DNA of 64,000 bases from Microbacterium sp. MYb45 (GTDB lineage Bacteria > Actinomycetota > Actinomycetes > Actinomycetales > Microbacteriaceae): positions 372,001 to 436,000 of the forward strand of contig NZ_PCPG01000001.1 of assembly GCF_002979655.1 (NCBI RefSeq), given 5' to 3'. Below are positions 30,221 through 38,779 of the stretch, in pieces (position 1 is the stretch's first letter; each line of letters begins with the position of its first letter). The notes beneath the pieces were generated by a model, which saw only the letters and a list, made by a program, of their open reading frames with translations, was not told where the DNA came from and did no database searches. The translations under genes were made by a program, and so were the position numbers.

Positions 30221-31024
30221 TCAACGGCGCTCGTGCGGCAGGGCCTGCTTGATCTTCTCGATCGTGCCCTGCGCAGGAGCCTCGTTGTAGGCTCCGGCGA
30301 GTTCCTGACCGGACAGACCGTGGATGGCTGCCATGATCTCGTCGGTCGCCAGGCGACGCGCACGCCCGCTGGTCGCAGGTCCGTGCGGCGATAGATCCAG
30401 CGGCTCGCCGAACCGGACCGTGATGCGCTCCTTGAGCGTCGGCATCTTCGCCCCGACCGGCATCACCTTGTCCGTCCCGATCAGCCCGACCGGCACGACG
30501 GGGGCGCCCGTCTGGAGCGCGAGGAACGCGACCCCGGTACGCCCCTTGTAGAGGCGGCCGTCGGTGGAGCGCGTGCCCTCCGGGTAGAGCGCGACGGCGA
30601 GTCCCTCGTCGAGGAGCTGACGCTGCAGGTCGAGAGCATCCAGAGCCGCTTGGCCGGCACCGCGGCGCACAGGGATGGCACCGATCGACTCGAAGAAGGT
30701 CTTGCTCATCCAGCCCTGGAAGCCGGTGCCTTCGAAGTAGGTCGACTTCGCGAGGAAGTGCACGGGCCGGGGTGCGGCGACCGGGATCGCGATCGAGTCG
30801 ATGAATGACAGGTGGTTGCTGGCGAAGATGACGGGCCCGGTCAGCGGAACGTTCTCGCGGCCCTCGATCTTCGGCCGGTACACGAGCCGCGCCAGCGGAG
30901 TGATGAGACTGCGTCCGAGTGTGTAGGCGAACCCGGCGTGACGGGGCTTGGCAGTCTCATCTGACGACGAGGATTCCTCTTGTGACGAGGATTCGGGCTC
31001 GACGGACTGCTCAGAGGTCATCAT
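30221..31024 (-). CDS. 1-acylglycerol-3-phosphate acyltransferase family protein
   Basis: A 267-residue PlsC-type acyltransferase that would add the second acyl chain to lysophosphatidic acid in phospholipid synthesis. The acceptor/catalytic motif HLSFID (H-x4-D, about residue 71) and the EGTRS motif (about residue 151) are both present, plus PVVPVGLIGTD. The first 27 residues are a Ser/Glu-rich hydrophilic extension. GGGAG precedes the first of two adjacent ATG codons; ATG 31021 is the alternative. Divergent from the FKBP lipoprotein gene. Confidence 0.9.
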   Translation of the reverse strand: MMTSEQSVEPESSSQEESSSSDETAKPRHAGFAYTLGRSLITPLARLVYRPKIEGRENVPLTGPVIFASNHLSFIDSIAIPVAAPRPVHFLAKSTYFEGTGFQGWMSKTFFESIGAIPVRRGAGQAALDALDLQRQLLDEGLAVALYPEGTRSTDGRLYKGRTGVAFLALQTGAPVVPVGLIGTDKVMPVGAKMPTLKERITVRFGEPLDLSPHGPATSGRARRLATDEIMAAIHGLSGQELAGAYNEAPAQGTIEKIKQALPHERR

Positions 31025-31144
31025 AGCAGGTTACTCCCGGATCCATGCCGGCGTGGGAATGAAGAGTCGCGCCGTGCCTCCCAGCGGGGGCAAAGGGCTA
31101 TACGGCAGGATGGAGGTTCCCACCCGCGATCCCGAGGTCTCACT

Positions 31145-32101
31145 GTGCGCAAGCGTCCGCTCATCGTTCTGTCCACCGTCGCCGCGGCGACTCTGCTGCT
31201 CGCAGGCTGCTCCGGCAGTTCCGCGCCGTCGAGCTCCGGTACGCCGAGCCCGACCGCGTCGAGTGCGTGCGCGCTGGACGCGCAGCCGGGGAAGACCTCC
31301 GATGCCGTGGTCGTCGAGGGCAAGGGAGCGGACACGAAGGTCACGGTCCCGGCCGATGCCGCGTTCGAGGGCGTCGAACGGACGGTCGTCTCCGCCGGCG
31401 ATGGTGACGATGTCTTCGTCAACGACCTGGTCTCGGTCGAGTACCAGATCGTCGATGCGACGACGAACAAGGTGCTGGACTCATCCGCCCGTGGTGAGGG
31501 GGGCGTGCTGCCTGTTCTTCTCGACACCAATCAGTCCTCGCTCTTCGTCGCCGCGCTCGAGTGCGAGCCGGTCGGCTCGCGCATAGTGCTCGCCCTTCCC
31601 GGCAGCGCTCTCGGCGAGGGCGCGAGCAGCGTGGTCGTGTACGCCGAGGCTGTCGAGCAGCTCCCCGAGGTGGCGACCGGCAAGGACGTCGACCCGACCC
31701 CGGGCATGCCGACCGTCAAGCTCGATGACAATGGCAAGCCCTCCGTCAAGATCCCCGACGGAGATGCACCGACCGAGACGAAGGTCGCCGTCCTCAAGCA
31801 GGGCGACGGACCCACGGTCGGCTCCGGCGACCTCGTGGTCGTGCAGTACCTCGGCGTCAAGTGGTCGGACGGCAAGGAGTTCGACTCCAGCTGGAGCCGC
31901 GACGCCGCGCCGACTCAGTTCCAGACCACGGGTGTGGTCGCGGGCTTCCAGAAGGCGCTCGAGGGACAGAAGGTCGGCTCTCAGGTCGTCGTCGTGATGC
32001 CGCCGTCGGACGGCTACGGCGCCAGCGAGGGACACGAGCTCCAGAAGGAGAGCCTCGTCTTCGTCGTCGACATCCTCGCCACCACCCCGGTCCAGCAGTA
32101 G
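31145..32101 (+). CDS. FKBP-type peptidyl-prolyl isomerase lipoprotein
   Basis: A 318-residue exported lipoprotein. The signal peptide ends in the lipobox LLAGC, with Cys22 as the lipidated residue, followed by a Ser/Pro/Thr linker. Two tandem FKBP-like domains follow (about 45-165 and 190-316). Only the second has a full FKBP signature (VVQYLGVKWSDGKEFDSSW and GSQVVVVMPPSDGYG), so the first is probably a structural or chaperone domain. It likely assists folding of secreted proteins at the membrane surface. Start is GTG 31145. Confidence 0.9.
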   Translation: MRKRPLIVLSTVAAATLLLAGCSGSSAPSSSGTPSPTASSACALDAQPGKTSDAVVVEGKGADTKVTVPADAAFEGVERTVVSAGDGDDVFVNDLVSVEYQIVDATTNKVLDSSARGEGGVLPVLLDTNQSSLFVAALECEPVGSRIVLALPGSALGEGASSVVVYAEAVEQLPEVATGKDVDPTPGMPTVKLDDNGKPSVKIPDGDAPTETKVAVLKQGDGPTVGSGDLVVVQYLGVKWSDGKEFDSSWSRDAAPTQFQTTGVVAGFQKALEGQKVGSQVVVVMPPSDGYGASEGHELQKESLVFVVDILATTPVQQ

Positions 32102-32138
32102 CAGCGGCGGCGTCGAGGGCGTGTCCTAGGCTGGCGTC

Positions 32139-33221
32139 ATGCGTCGCATCATCGTCCTCGGCTCCACCGGCTCCATCGGCACCCAGGCGTTGGATGTCAT
32201 CCGCGCCAATCCCCGTCGGTTCGAACTGGTCGGCCTCGCCGCCGGCTCGAACGCCGAGATGCTGGGTGAGCAGGCCGCGCAGTTCCAGATCGAGGACACG
32301 GCGCTCGGTGCGGACGAGGCCGAGCAGCTCGTCCGCGATGTCGAGGCCGATGTCGTGCTCAACGCCATCACCGGCTCGATCGGACTCGGCTCGACTCTCG
32401 CGGCGCTGAAGGCAGGACGCACGCTCGCCCTGGCGAACAAGGAGTCGCTGATCGTCGGCGGGGACCTGGTTCTCGCCGCCGCCACGCCTGGACAGATCGT
32501 CCCGGTGGACTCCGAGCACTCGGCGCTGGCGCAGGCCCTGCTCGCCGGCACTCACGCCGAGGTGCGCCGGCTCGTCGTGACGGCATCCGGCGGTCCGTTC
32601 CGTGGTCGCACGCGTGCAGAGCTGTCCGATGTGACCCCCGCGGAGGCCCTCGCGCACCCGACATGGGACATGGGCCGCATGGTCACGACGAATTCGGCCA
32701 CTCTCGTGAACAAGGGGCTCGAAGTCATCGAGGCGCACCTCCTGTTCGATGTCGCCTACGACGACATCGAGGTGGTCGTGCATCCGCAGTCCATCGTGCA
32801 CTCGATGGTCGAGTTCATCGACGGCTCCACGATCGCCCAGGCCTCACCGCCCGACATGCGTCTCCCGATCTCGCTCGGGCTGGATTGGCCGCACCGCGTC
32901 GGAGGGGTCGGACGACCGCTCGATTGGACCACGGCGTCGTCGTGGACGTTCGAACCGCTCGACGGCGAGGCCTTCCCCTCGGTCGCACTCGCGAAGGCCG
33001 TCGGTCGTGCGGGCGGTACTTTCCCCGCTGTCTACAACGCGGCGAACGAGCAGGCTGTCGACGCCTTCCACGAGGGTCGACTGTCGTTCCTCGGCATCGT
33101 CGACACGATCGCGCGCGTCGTCGACGCCCATGACGCACCCGACGCGCTCACCGTCGAGACTCTGGCCGCGGCCGAGTCCTGGGCGCGCACGACCGCAGAT
33201 CGGATGATCGCGGCGAGCTGA
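32139..33221 (+). CDS. dxr: 1-deoxy-D-xylulose 5-phosphate reductoisomerase
   Basis: Second enzyme of the MEP isoprenoid pathway; converts DXP to MEP with NADPH. The 360-residue protein has the NADPH-binding [15 protein letters not shown] (residues 5-20), [10 protein letters not shown] (about 103), the metal/substrate region [10 protein letters not shown] (about 126) and TASGGPF. ATG 32139 lies 6 nt behind TAGGCT (32127-32132), indicating a leaderless mRNA. ispG of the same pathway is 11 kb downstream, with rseP between; in actinobacteria dxr, rseP and ispG are often neighbours. Confidence 0.97.
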   Translation: MRRIIVLGSTGSIGTQALDVIRANPRRFELVGLAAGSNAEMLGEQAAQFQIEDTALGADEAEQLVRDVEADVVLNAITGSIGLGSTLAALKAGRTLALANKESLIVGGDLVLAAATPGQIVPVDSEHSALAQALLAGTHAEVRRLVVTASGGPFRGRTRAELSDVTPAEALAHPTWDMGRMVTTNSATLVNKGLEVIEAHLLFDVAYDDIEVVVHPQSIVHSMVEFIDGSTIAQASPPDMRLPISLGLDWPHRVGGVGRPLDWTTASSWTFEPLDGEAFPSVALAKAVGRAGGTFPAVYNAANEQAVDAFHEGRLSFLGIVDTIARVVDAHDAPDALTVETLAAAESWARTTADRMIAAS

Positions 33222-33262
33222 GGCCACGCCGGAGCGTGCGTCTGCCGCCCCGGCCCACAGGG

Positions 33263-34885
33263 TCAGTCTTCGTCGGGGTACGGGACGGGCCAGCGGGGTT
33301 CGGGAACCGGCCAGCCTGCGGCGCGCAGAGCCCTGCGTGCCAGCTCGCGCGCCGAGTACGGCGTGCGTACCCCGCGGATGTCGCGGTAGTCCTGGTGGCC
33401 CGGGCCTGCCCAGAGGATGGCGTCGCCGTCGCCCACGAGCGCGACCGCGGTGATGATCGCGTTCTCGGGCGGCGAGGCCTCGTGGATCTCGGCATCCGGT
33501 CGTGCCTTGCGTGCACCTTCGATCAGCGTCGCCCGGATGGAGGCCGGATCCTCGAAGCGCGGGTGATGGTCGGTGACGACGAGGATGTCACTGCCCTCGA
33601 CCGCGGTGCGAGCCATGTCGAACCGCTTGCTCGCGTCGCGGTCGCCGTCGGCGCCGAAGAGCATCAGCACCTTGCCCGGTGTCACGCGGCGCACAGCGGC
33701 GAGCGTCTTCTCGAACGCGTCGGGGGAGTGGCCGAAATCGACGAACACCGCAGGCCCGCGTTCCCCGGACACCAGCTGGGTACGGCCGGGGAGATAGGCG
33801 CGGATGCCTTCATCGCGGGCGAGAGCATCGACGATGCGCTGCCAGTCGTAGCCGCCCTCGAGGAGCATCACGATCGCGAGCGCGGCGTTCGCGGCCATGT
33901 GCGGACCGATCACCGGGACCGTGGTCGTGAGGGAGCCTGCCGGGCCGGTCATCGTGAAAGTGGTGCCCGCCGCACGCTCGTCGTCGATGACGACGACCCA
34001 GTCCGCGGCGGCCGCCGCCTCGGGGTCGGCGGCGATCGAGGGCGTCCCCACCGTCACGACGGGGATCTCGGAGCGGTCGACCACGATCGCGCCGGACGGC
34101 GAATCGAGGCAGATGACGCCGCGCTTGGCGCGGTCCGGCCGGAAGAGCGGGAGCTTCGCCTCGAAGTACTCCTCCATGTCGGCGTAGTCGTCGAGGTGGT
34201 CGTGGCTGAGGTTGGTGAAGCCGGCGACGTCGAATCGGATGCCGTCGACACGGTGGCGCGACAGAGCCTGAGCGCTGACCTCGACCGCCACGGCCTCGAC
34301 CTGGCGCTCGCGCATCAGGGCCAGGAGTGCGTGCATCTCGGAGGCCTCGGGGGTCGTCAGCCGGGAGACGATGACCTCACCGGCGATGTGGCGTTCGGCG
34401 GTCGATGAGAGCCCGGTGACGACGCCGATCTGGTCGAGCATGCCCTCGAGCAGGTGGGAGACGCTGGTCTTCCCGTTCGTTCCCGTCGTGGCGAACAGCA
34501 GCGGAAGCGGGTCATCTGCGCCGGTGCCGTACACCCAGGCGCTCAGGTCGCCGAGGACCGCCCTCGGGTCGTCGACCACGAGGATCGGCAGTCCCGCTGC
34601 TTCGGCGATCGCAGCGCCGGGCTCGTCGGTGATGACGGCGACGGCGCCCTTCTCGGCAGCGGCGACGGCGAAATCCGCACCGTGCCTGTTGACGCCCCTG
34701 ATCGCGACGAAGGCCTCGCCCGGGCGAAGATCCGCGGTGGCGAGGGTGATGCCGGAGAGGGCGATCCCGTCGATGTCGCCGCGCACACTGCGGGCGAAAC
34801 GGGAAGCGAGTTCGGACAGCTCACGCCGGGGCGGGTTCGCGGGGCGGAGCACGGGAGGCAGGCTCGGTTGTTGTTCAATCGACAT
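33263..34885 (-). CDS. MurE-like UDP-N-acetylmuramyl peptide ligase, outside the dcw cluster
   Basis: A 540-residue Mur ligase. It has the MurE-type N-terminal domain, the ATP-binding TGTNGKTS (about residues 134-141), a central domain with EVSAQALSRHRVDGIRFDVAGFTN, and a C-terminal domain. MurE enzymes adding meso-diaminopimelate carry DNPR at the amino-acid site; here the aligned segment reads TDHHPRFEDP (about 445), so the Asn is replaced. This suggests another amino acid, such as lysine, ornithine or homoserine, which would suit the B-type peptidoglycan known in Microbacteriaceae. Convergent with dxr; no other mur gene is nearby. Confidence 0.85.
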   Translation of the reverse strand: MSIEQQPSLPPVLRPANPPRRELSELASRFARSVRGDIDGIALSGITLATADLRPGEAFVAIRGVNRHGADFAVAAAEKGAVAVITDEPGAAIAEAAGLPILVVDDPRAVLGDLSAWVYGTGADDPLPLLFATTGTNGKTSVSHLLEGMLDQIGVVTGLSSTAERHIAGEVIVSRLTTPEASEMHALLALMRERQVEAVAVEVSAQALSRHRVDGIRFDVAGFTNLSHDHLDDYADMEEYFEAKLPLFRPDRAKRGVICLDSPSGAIVVDRSEIPVVTVGTPSIAADPEAAAAADWVVVIDDERAAGTTFTMTGPAGSLTTTVPVIGPHMAANAALAIVMLLEGGYDWQRIVDALARDEGIRAYLPGRTQLVSGERGPAVFVDFGHSPDAFEKTLAAVRRVTPGKVLMLFGADGDRDASKRFDMARTAVEGSDILVVTDHHPRFEDPASIRATLIEGARKARPDAEIHEASPPENAIITAVALVGDGDAILWAGPGHQDYRDIRGVRTPYSARELARRALRAAGWPVPEPRWPVPYPDED

Positions 34886-34932
34886 GTCGGATCCATGATC
34901 TCACGACGGCACGGTGAACACCTCTGCGGCAC

Positions 34933-34970
34933 GACTCCTTGCGCGCCCGCGTGGGGGAGCGCAAGGAGTC
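34933..34970 (-). terminator. 12-bp hairpin downstream of ycnI
   Basis: Perfect 12-bp inverted repeat (GACTCCTTGCGC / GCGCAAGGAGTC) with a 14-nt loop, 8 nt beyond the ycnI stop on the minus strand and ahead of the MurE-like gene. It lacks a T-run but would separate the two transcription units. Confidence 0.75.
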
Positions 34971-34978
34971 GGACGGCG

Positions 34979-35653
34979 TCAGGCGCGGCGACGGTAGGCG
35001 AGGACGGCGACGATCAGTGCTGCGATCCCGGCGACGAGTCCGCCGGCTCCGAGCGCGATCCCCAGCGGATCGGTCGTCGTCGTCGCTGCCTCGTCTGCCG
35101 ATCCAGCGGAGCCATGGTCACCGTGCCCATCGGTCGCGGCGTCGGTGACGGAGACCACCGGTGCCGGTGCGTCCAGGCTGTGGGGGTCCTCACCCTTCTC
35201 GGCGAGCTGGGTCCACTCGGTCGCGCCGTCGACGCACTCCTGCACGACGGGGAAGGCCAGCGTCTCCGGGGTGCTCTCGTCGAGCCCCACGGACATGCTC
35301 ACCGCTCCACGGAGGTCGGTGGGAACGGGCGTCAGCGCGGTGTAGGTGACTGCGCTCACGAGGCCGTCGTCACCGCGCTCGACCGCGATGTTCCAGTCGC
35401 CGTCCATCGTCGGCGCCACGGAGGCGAGTCCGTCCGGCATCGTGATGCGGAGGGCCGTGGTGGGGGAGTTGTCGCATCCGTGCGAGAACGAGAAGGTGAG
35501 TACGCCATGGTCTCCGGCGGCGAGTTCATCGGGGCTGACGCCGACGTGCGCGCCCGCCATCGTCGGGACGGCGAGGGCGAGGACGGCACCACTGAGGATG
35601 CCGGCGGTGGCGAGGGCTGCGCGGTGGGTGCGGGTACGGGTGGTACGGGACAT
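34979..35653 (-). CDS. ycnI: YcnI family copper-binding membrane-anchored protein
   Basis: A 224-residue exported protein. A signal peptide (about residues 10-35) ends in AGA before HVGVSP, so His would become the mature N-terminal residue, the copper ligand known for YcnI proteins; the conserved Trp is in DGDWNIAV. A linker with HGDHG and a C-terminal membrane helix (GIALGAGGLVAGIAALIVAV, then RRR) anchor it outside the cell. ATG 35653 follows AGGAGA. The gene upstream encodes a His-containing membrane protein, suggesting a small copper-handling unit. Confidence 0.92.
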   Translation of the reverse strand: MSRTTRTRTHRAALATAGILSGAVLALAVPTMAGAHVGVSPDELAAGDHGVLTFSFSHGCDNSPTTALRITMPDGLASVAPTMDGDWNIAVERGDDGLVSAVTYTALTPVPTDLRGAVSMSVGLDESTPETLAFPVVQECVDGATEWTQLAEKGEDPHSLDAPAPVVSVTDAATDGHGDHGSAGSADEAATTTTDPLGIALGAGGLVAGIAALIVAVLAYRRRA

Positions 35654-35777
35654 GAAGAATCTCCTGGTGCTCGAAAAGCTGATGCTCGAAAAAGCGGGCG
35701 CGCGACGACGGCGCACCCGGCGAGGGGGTTGTTCCGCCTGGACAGCGGCCGACTCCGGTGCGACGGATCCGTGTGGA

Positions 35778-36362
35778 TCAGTCGCGGATGAGCGCAGGAG
35801 GCCCGCGACGGGGCACAGCAGCCGCGACGGCGGCATCGAACGAAGGCAGGAGAGTGGAGCGCAGGCGGGGCGGTCGGCGGTGTTGAGCGGGCGCGCCTGC
35901 GGCGGCGCGCCGGAACATCGCCTCGACCCACCGCACGATGCTCCCCAAGAGCGTCTCCCCGTGCCAGACCAGCACAGTGGTGAGCACGGCGGCGGCGAGG
36001 TGCGCGAGCAGCATCGTCGTGCTGAGGGATGTCTCCGATGTCGCGGGCCCGAGCAGATCGAGATTCAGGTGGTGGGTGTGGCCGACGCCGCCGAGCGTGT
36101 CGGCGCCGGTCGGCGATCCGAGTGCCTGGAACAGCATATGAAACGCGGCCTGCGCCACGAAGACAGCGGATGCCACGCGAACGCGTGACTGTCTGGTCCC
36201 CACGAGCAGGGCCGAGAACGGTGTGAGCAGGGTCGCGACCGCGAGGATCAGCAGCGGATGCGGTGCGGCACCGCCACCGAACGTGTGCGAGAGCGCGGCG
36301 AGCAGTGTCGCGACGGATGAGACGGCGGCGGCGCGTACGAGTCGCAGCTGCCGGGCATTCAC
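35778..36362 (-). CDS. membrane protein upstream of ycnI
   Basis: A 194-residue protein with about four hydrophobic segments and a histidine-containing loop (GVGHTHHLNLDLL, about residues 92-104). I do not recognise the family with confidence. It is co-directional with ycnI, 124 nt away, and the His loop plus the neighbour suggest a role in metal, possibly copper, handling. The C-terminal 50 residues are Arg/Pro-rich. GTG 36362 lies 6 nt behind TAGGGT (36374-36369), so the mRNA is probably leaderless. Divergent from rseP. Confidence 0.7.
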   Translation of the reverse strand: MNARQLRLVRAAAVSSVATLLAALSHTFGGGAAPHPLLILAVATLLTPFSALLVGTRQSRVRVASAVFVAQAAFHMLFQALGSPTGADTLGGVGHTHHLNLDLLGPATSETSLSTTMLLAHLAAAVLTTVLVWHGETLLGSIVRWVEAMFRRAAAGAPAQHRRPPRLRSTLLPSFDAAVAAAVPRRGPPALIRD

Positions 36363-36427
36363 GGTTCCACCCTAGCCGCGCCCGCGTCGTCGGGCGGATT
36401 CCTAGCTGGGGGCAGTAGCGTTGGCAC

Positions 36428-37741
36428 GTGGAATTCCTGCTCTATCTGGGCGGCATCCTCTTCATGCTGATCGGCCTCGGCCTTTCGATCGGTCTGCACG
36501 AGGTCGGCCATCTCGTCCCCGCGAAGCTCTTCGGCGTGCGCGTCGGCCAGTACATGATCGGTTTCGGACCGCGTCTGTGGTCGAAGCGCATCGGCGAGAC
36601 CGAGTACGGATTCAAGATGCTGCCGCTGGGTGGCTTCATCTCGATGTCCGGGATGTACCCGCCCTCGAAGAGTTCGGGCCCCGCATCCGGTCTCTTCCGG
36701 TCGCTCATCCAGGACGCCCGATCCGCCAACGACGAGACCATCGCCGACGGCGCGGAGGATCGCGTCTTCTACCGCCTGCCGGTGTGGAAGCGAGTGATCG
36801 TGATGCTCGGCGGGCCGGTGATGAACCTGCTGCTCGCGACCGTGATCTTCACGATCCTGCTTTCAGGGATCGGCCTCCAGCAGGGCACCACGACGATATC
36901 CGCGGTGAGTGAGTGCGTGGTGCCTTCCGCGTCCACGGCCACCGAGTGCTCGCCTGACGACCCTGAGTCTCCGGCTGCCGAGGCCGGAGTGCAGCCCGGC
37001 GACGTGATCCTCTCCGTCGACGGACAGCCGGTGTCGACGTTCGCCGATGCGACCGCCATCATTCAGGCCTCGCCGGGCGAAGTGCTGGATGTCGTCGTGC
37101 GCCGCGACGGCTCCGACGAGTCGCTGAGCCTGACTCCCATCGCCGCCGAACGCACGATCACGGACGCCAGCGGCCGGCCGCTGCAGGACGAGAACGGCGA
37201 CCCGGTGGTGAAGGAGGTCGGCTACGCGGGCATGTACTCCCAGATGGGCTACATCCAGCAGCCGCTCTCGGCCGGACCGGAGATGGCGGTCGATTCCGCC
37301 GGACGCGTGGCGACCATGATCCTCAACCTCCCGGCGCGCCTGTGGGACATCGGCGCATCGGTGTTCGCGGGCGCGGACCGTGACCCGAACGGTCCGCTGA
37401 GCGTCGTGGGCGTCGGCCGACTCGCCGGAGAGGTCGCCTCCGTGGATGCGCCCGTCCTGGATCGATGGGCGGGCCTCCTGAGTTTGCTGGGCATGCTCAA
37501 CATCGCGCTGTTCGTCTTCAACCTGATACCGCTGCTTCCCCTCGACGGCGGCCACATCGTCGTCGCGCTCTGGGACGGCATCCGCAGGATTTGGGCGAAG
37601 ATCTTCCGTCGACCGCCTCCGGCGCCGGTGGACGCCACGAGCCTCGTGCCTCTCACGGTGGTCGTCTCGGTGGTGCTCATCGCGATGGGTGCGCTCCTCC
37701 TGATCGCCGACATCGTGAAGCCGGTGTCCCTGTTCCAGTAG
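36428..37741 (+). CDS. rseP: RseP-family site-2 zinc metalloprotease (M50B)
   Basis: Intramembrane protease that cleaves membrane-anchored regulators such as anti-sigma factors. The 437-residue protein has the zinc motif HEVGH at residues 24-28 in the first membrane helix, a PDZ domain (about 180-235), and the third-ligand motif LPLDGGHI (about 372-379) in the third helix. The segment between helices is long and polar, as in mycobacterial Rip1. GTG 36428 is 6 nt behind TAGCGT (36416-36421). Substrates are unknown; no anti-sigma gene lies beside it. Confidence 0.94.
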   Translation: MEFLLYLGGILFMLIGLGLSIGLHEVGHLVPAKLFGVRVGQYMIGFGPRLWSKRIGETEYGFKMLPLGGFISMSGMYPPSKSSGPASGLFRSLIQDARSANDETIADGAEDRVFYRLPVWKRVIVMLGGPVMNLLLATVIFTILLSGIGLQQGTTTISAVSECVVPSASTATECSPDDPESPAAEAGVQPGDVILSVDGQPVSTFADATAIIQASPGEVLDVVVRRDGSDESLSLTPIAAERTITDASGRPLQDENGDPVVKEVGYAGMYSQMGYIQQPLSAGPEMAVDSAGRVATMILNLPARLWDIGASVFAGADRDPNGPLSVVGVGRLAGEVASVDAPVLDRWAGLLSLLGMLNIALFVFNLIPLLPLDGGHIVVALWDGIRRIWAKIFRRPPPAPVDATSLVPLTVVVSVVLIAMGALLLIADIVKPVSLFQ

Positions 37742-37813
37742 CCGGTCGCCGTGATCGGCGTCATGGGTGGCAGAGTGAAGCGTGGATCGACCGAACGCTC
37801 CCTGGAGGCACCC

Positions 37814-38398
37814 ATGCACGGATACTCACTGCGACCATACGACCCCCAGTCCGAAGCGGAGATGGCGGAGCGTCTTCGTGACCCCGAGGCCTGGCAGCCC
37901 AACAACTGGTTCGGCTTCGGCTACACCCAGGTGCCGCCGTTCGGGCCGCAGAGCCCGGGGCTGGGGATGATCACGCCGGACGGCGGTCGGATGCGTCTGG
38001 TGCGTGATCGCGCGACGATCGGCCAGGTGAGTTGGTTTCCCGGGTACGACTACGGTGGCTCTCCTCGTCATCGGGGCTGGGGGATCGGTCTCCTCGTGCT
38101 TCCGGAGCACCGCCGCACGCGCGCGGCGTCGAGTGGTTTGGTGCTGCTCATCGACTACCTGTTCTCGACGACCGCCACCCACCGGATCGAGGCGGCGACG
38201 GCGGCGGCGGCAGCACCGAAGAACCCCTCGGCCCGTCCTGGCGGTATGTCGCGGGAGGGAATCGTGAGAAGCGCGCAGTGGCGCGACGGGCGCTGGAATG
38301 ACGTGGTGATCTACGCCATCCTCCGCGAGGAGTGGGAGGCCGGCCGCGCCACGCAGACGAAGCGGGACGAGACCGCCGAGGGCAGTGCGCTTCGTTGA
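37814..38398 (+). CDS. GNAT family N-acetyltransferase (RimJ/RimL type)
   Basis: A 194-residue protein resembling RimJ/RimL-type N-acetyltransferases: RGWGIGLLVLPEHRRTRAAS corresponds to the acetyl-CoA pyrophosphate loop, and DYLFSTTATHRIEAATAA to the following conserved segment. It is somewhat divergent and has an Ala-rich stretch where the family usually has an Asn. GGAGG precedes ATG 37814. The -35 box of the lanthipeptide promoter overlaps its stop codon. Whether it acts on the lanthipeptide, on a ribosomal protein or on something else cannot be told from sequence. Confidence 0.8.
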   Translation: MHGYSLRPYDPQSEAEMAERLRDPEAWQPNNWFGFGYTQVPPFGPQSPGLGMITPDGGRMRLVRDRATIGQVSWFPGYDYGGSPRHRGWGIGLLVLPEHRRTRAASSGLVLLIDYLFSTTATHRIEAATAAAAAPKNPSARPGGMSREGIVRSAQWRDGRWNDVVIYAILREEWEAGRATQTKRDETAEGSALR

Positions 38399-38423
38399 CT
38401 CTCGGCGGGTGCCTGCGTACCGT
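38395..38423 (+). promoter_or_regulatory. promoter of the lanthipeptide precursor gene
   Basis: TTGACT (38395-38400), spacer of exactly 17 bp, TACCGT (38418-38423). Transcription would start near 38430, giving a leader of about 50 nt. The -35 box overlaps the stop codon of the GNAT gene, so the precursor and synthetase form their own unit even if GNAT transcripts read through. Confidence 0.65.
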
Positions 38424-38479
38424 GGCAGGGAAGAGCGGCGCAGTTGCCGCACAGTCAGTCGAAACGAAGGAGAGACGAA

Positions 38480-38773
38480 ATGACGAGTATCGCTGATCTC
38501 AGGATCGCTGTTCGCGAAGCGTCGGACTCCGCAGCCTCGAACGACATCTCGTCGGGGCGGGAGACGATCGACGAGGCCATCTTCCGCAGTTTGGTCGGCC
38601 GTGACACCGAGGCGATCGACACGACCGTGTCCGCCACCGAGACCAACAACCCCCAGATGTGCACGACGATCATGGGGCCCACCTGCCAGAACAACACGGT
38701 GTGCAATTGCGCCGTCGGTCCGACATTCGCAGCGGAACCCGCTGCCCCGGTGACGTTCGGCTGGCGCGCCTAG
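38480..38773 (+). CDS. class II lanthipeptide precursor peptide (LanA)
   Basis: A 97-residue peptide directly ahead of a LanM gene. Residues 1 to about 57 form an acidic, Cys-free leader (DEAIFRSLVGRDTEAID at about 31-47). The C-terminal part holds all four cysteines, C61, C69, C75 and C77, and Thr62, 63, 68, 73, 82 and 92 as possible dehydration sites; there is no Ser in the core. The segment CTTIMGPTCQNNTVCNC ends in a C-x-C arrangement as in mersacidin/actagardine-like peptides, but the tail continues 20 residues to VTFGWRA. No Gly-Gly leader cleavage site is visible. AAGGAGAG precedes ATG 38480. The function, presumably antimicrobial, is inferred. Confidence 0.88.
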   Translation: MTSIADLRIAVREASDSAASNDISSGRETIDEAIFRSLVGRDTEAIDTTVSATETNNPQMCTTIMGPTCQNNTVCNCAVGPTFAAEPAAPVTFGWRA

Positions 38774-38779
38774 CGCCGG

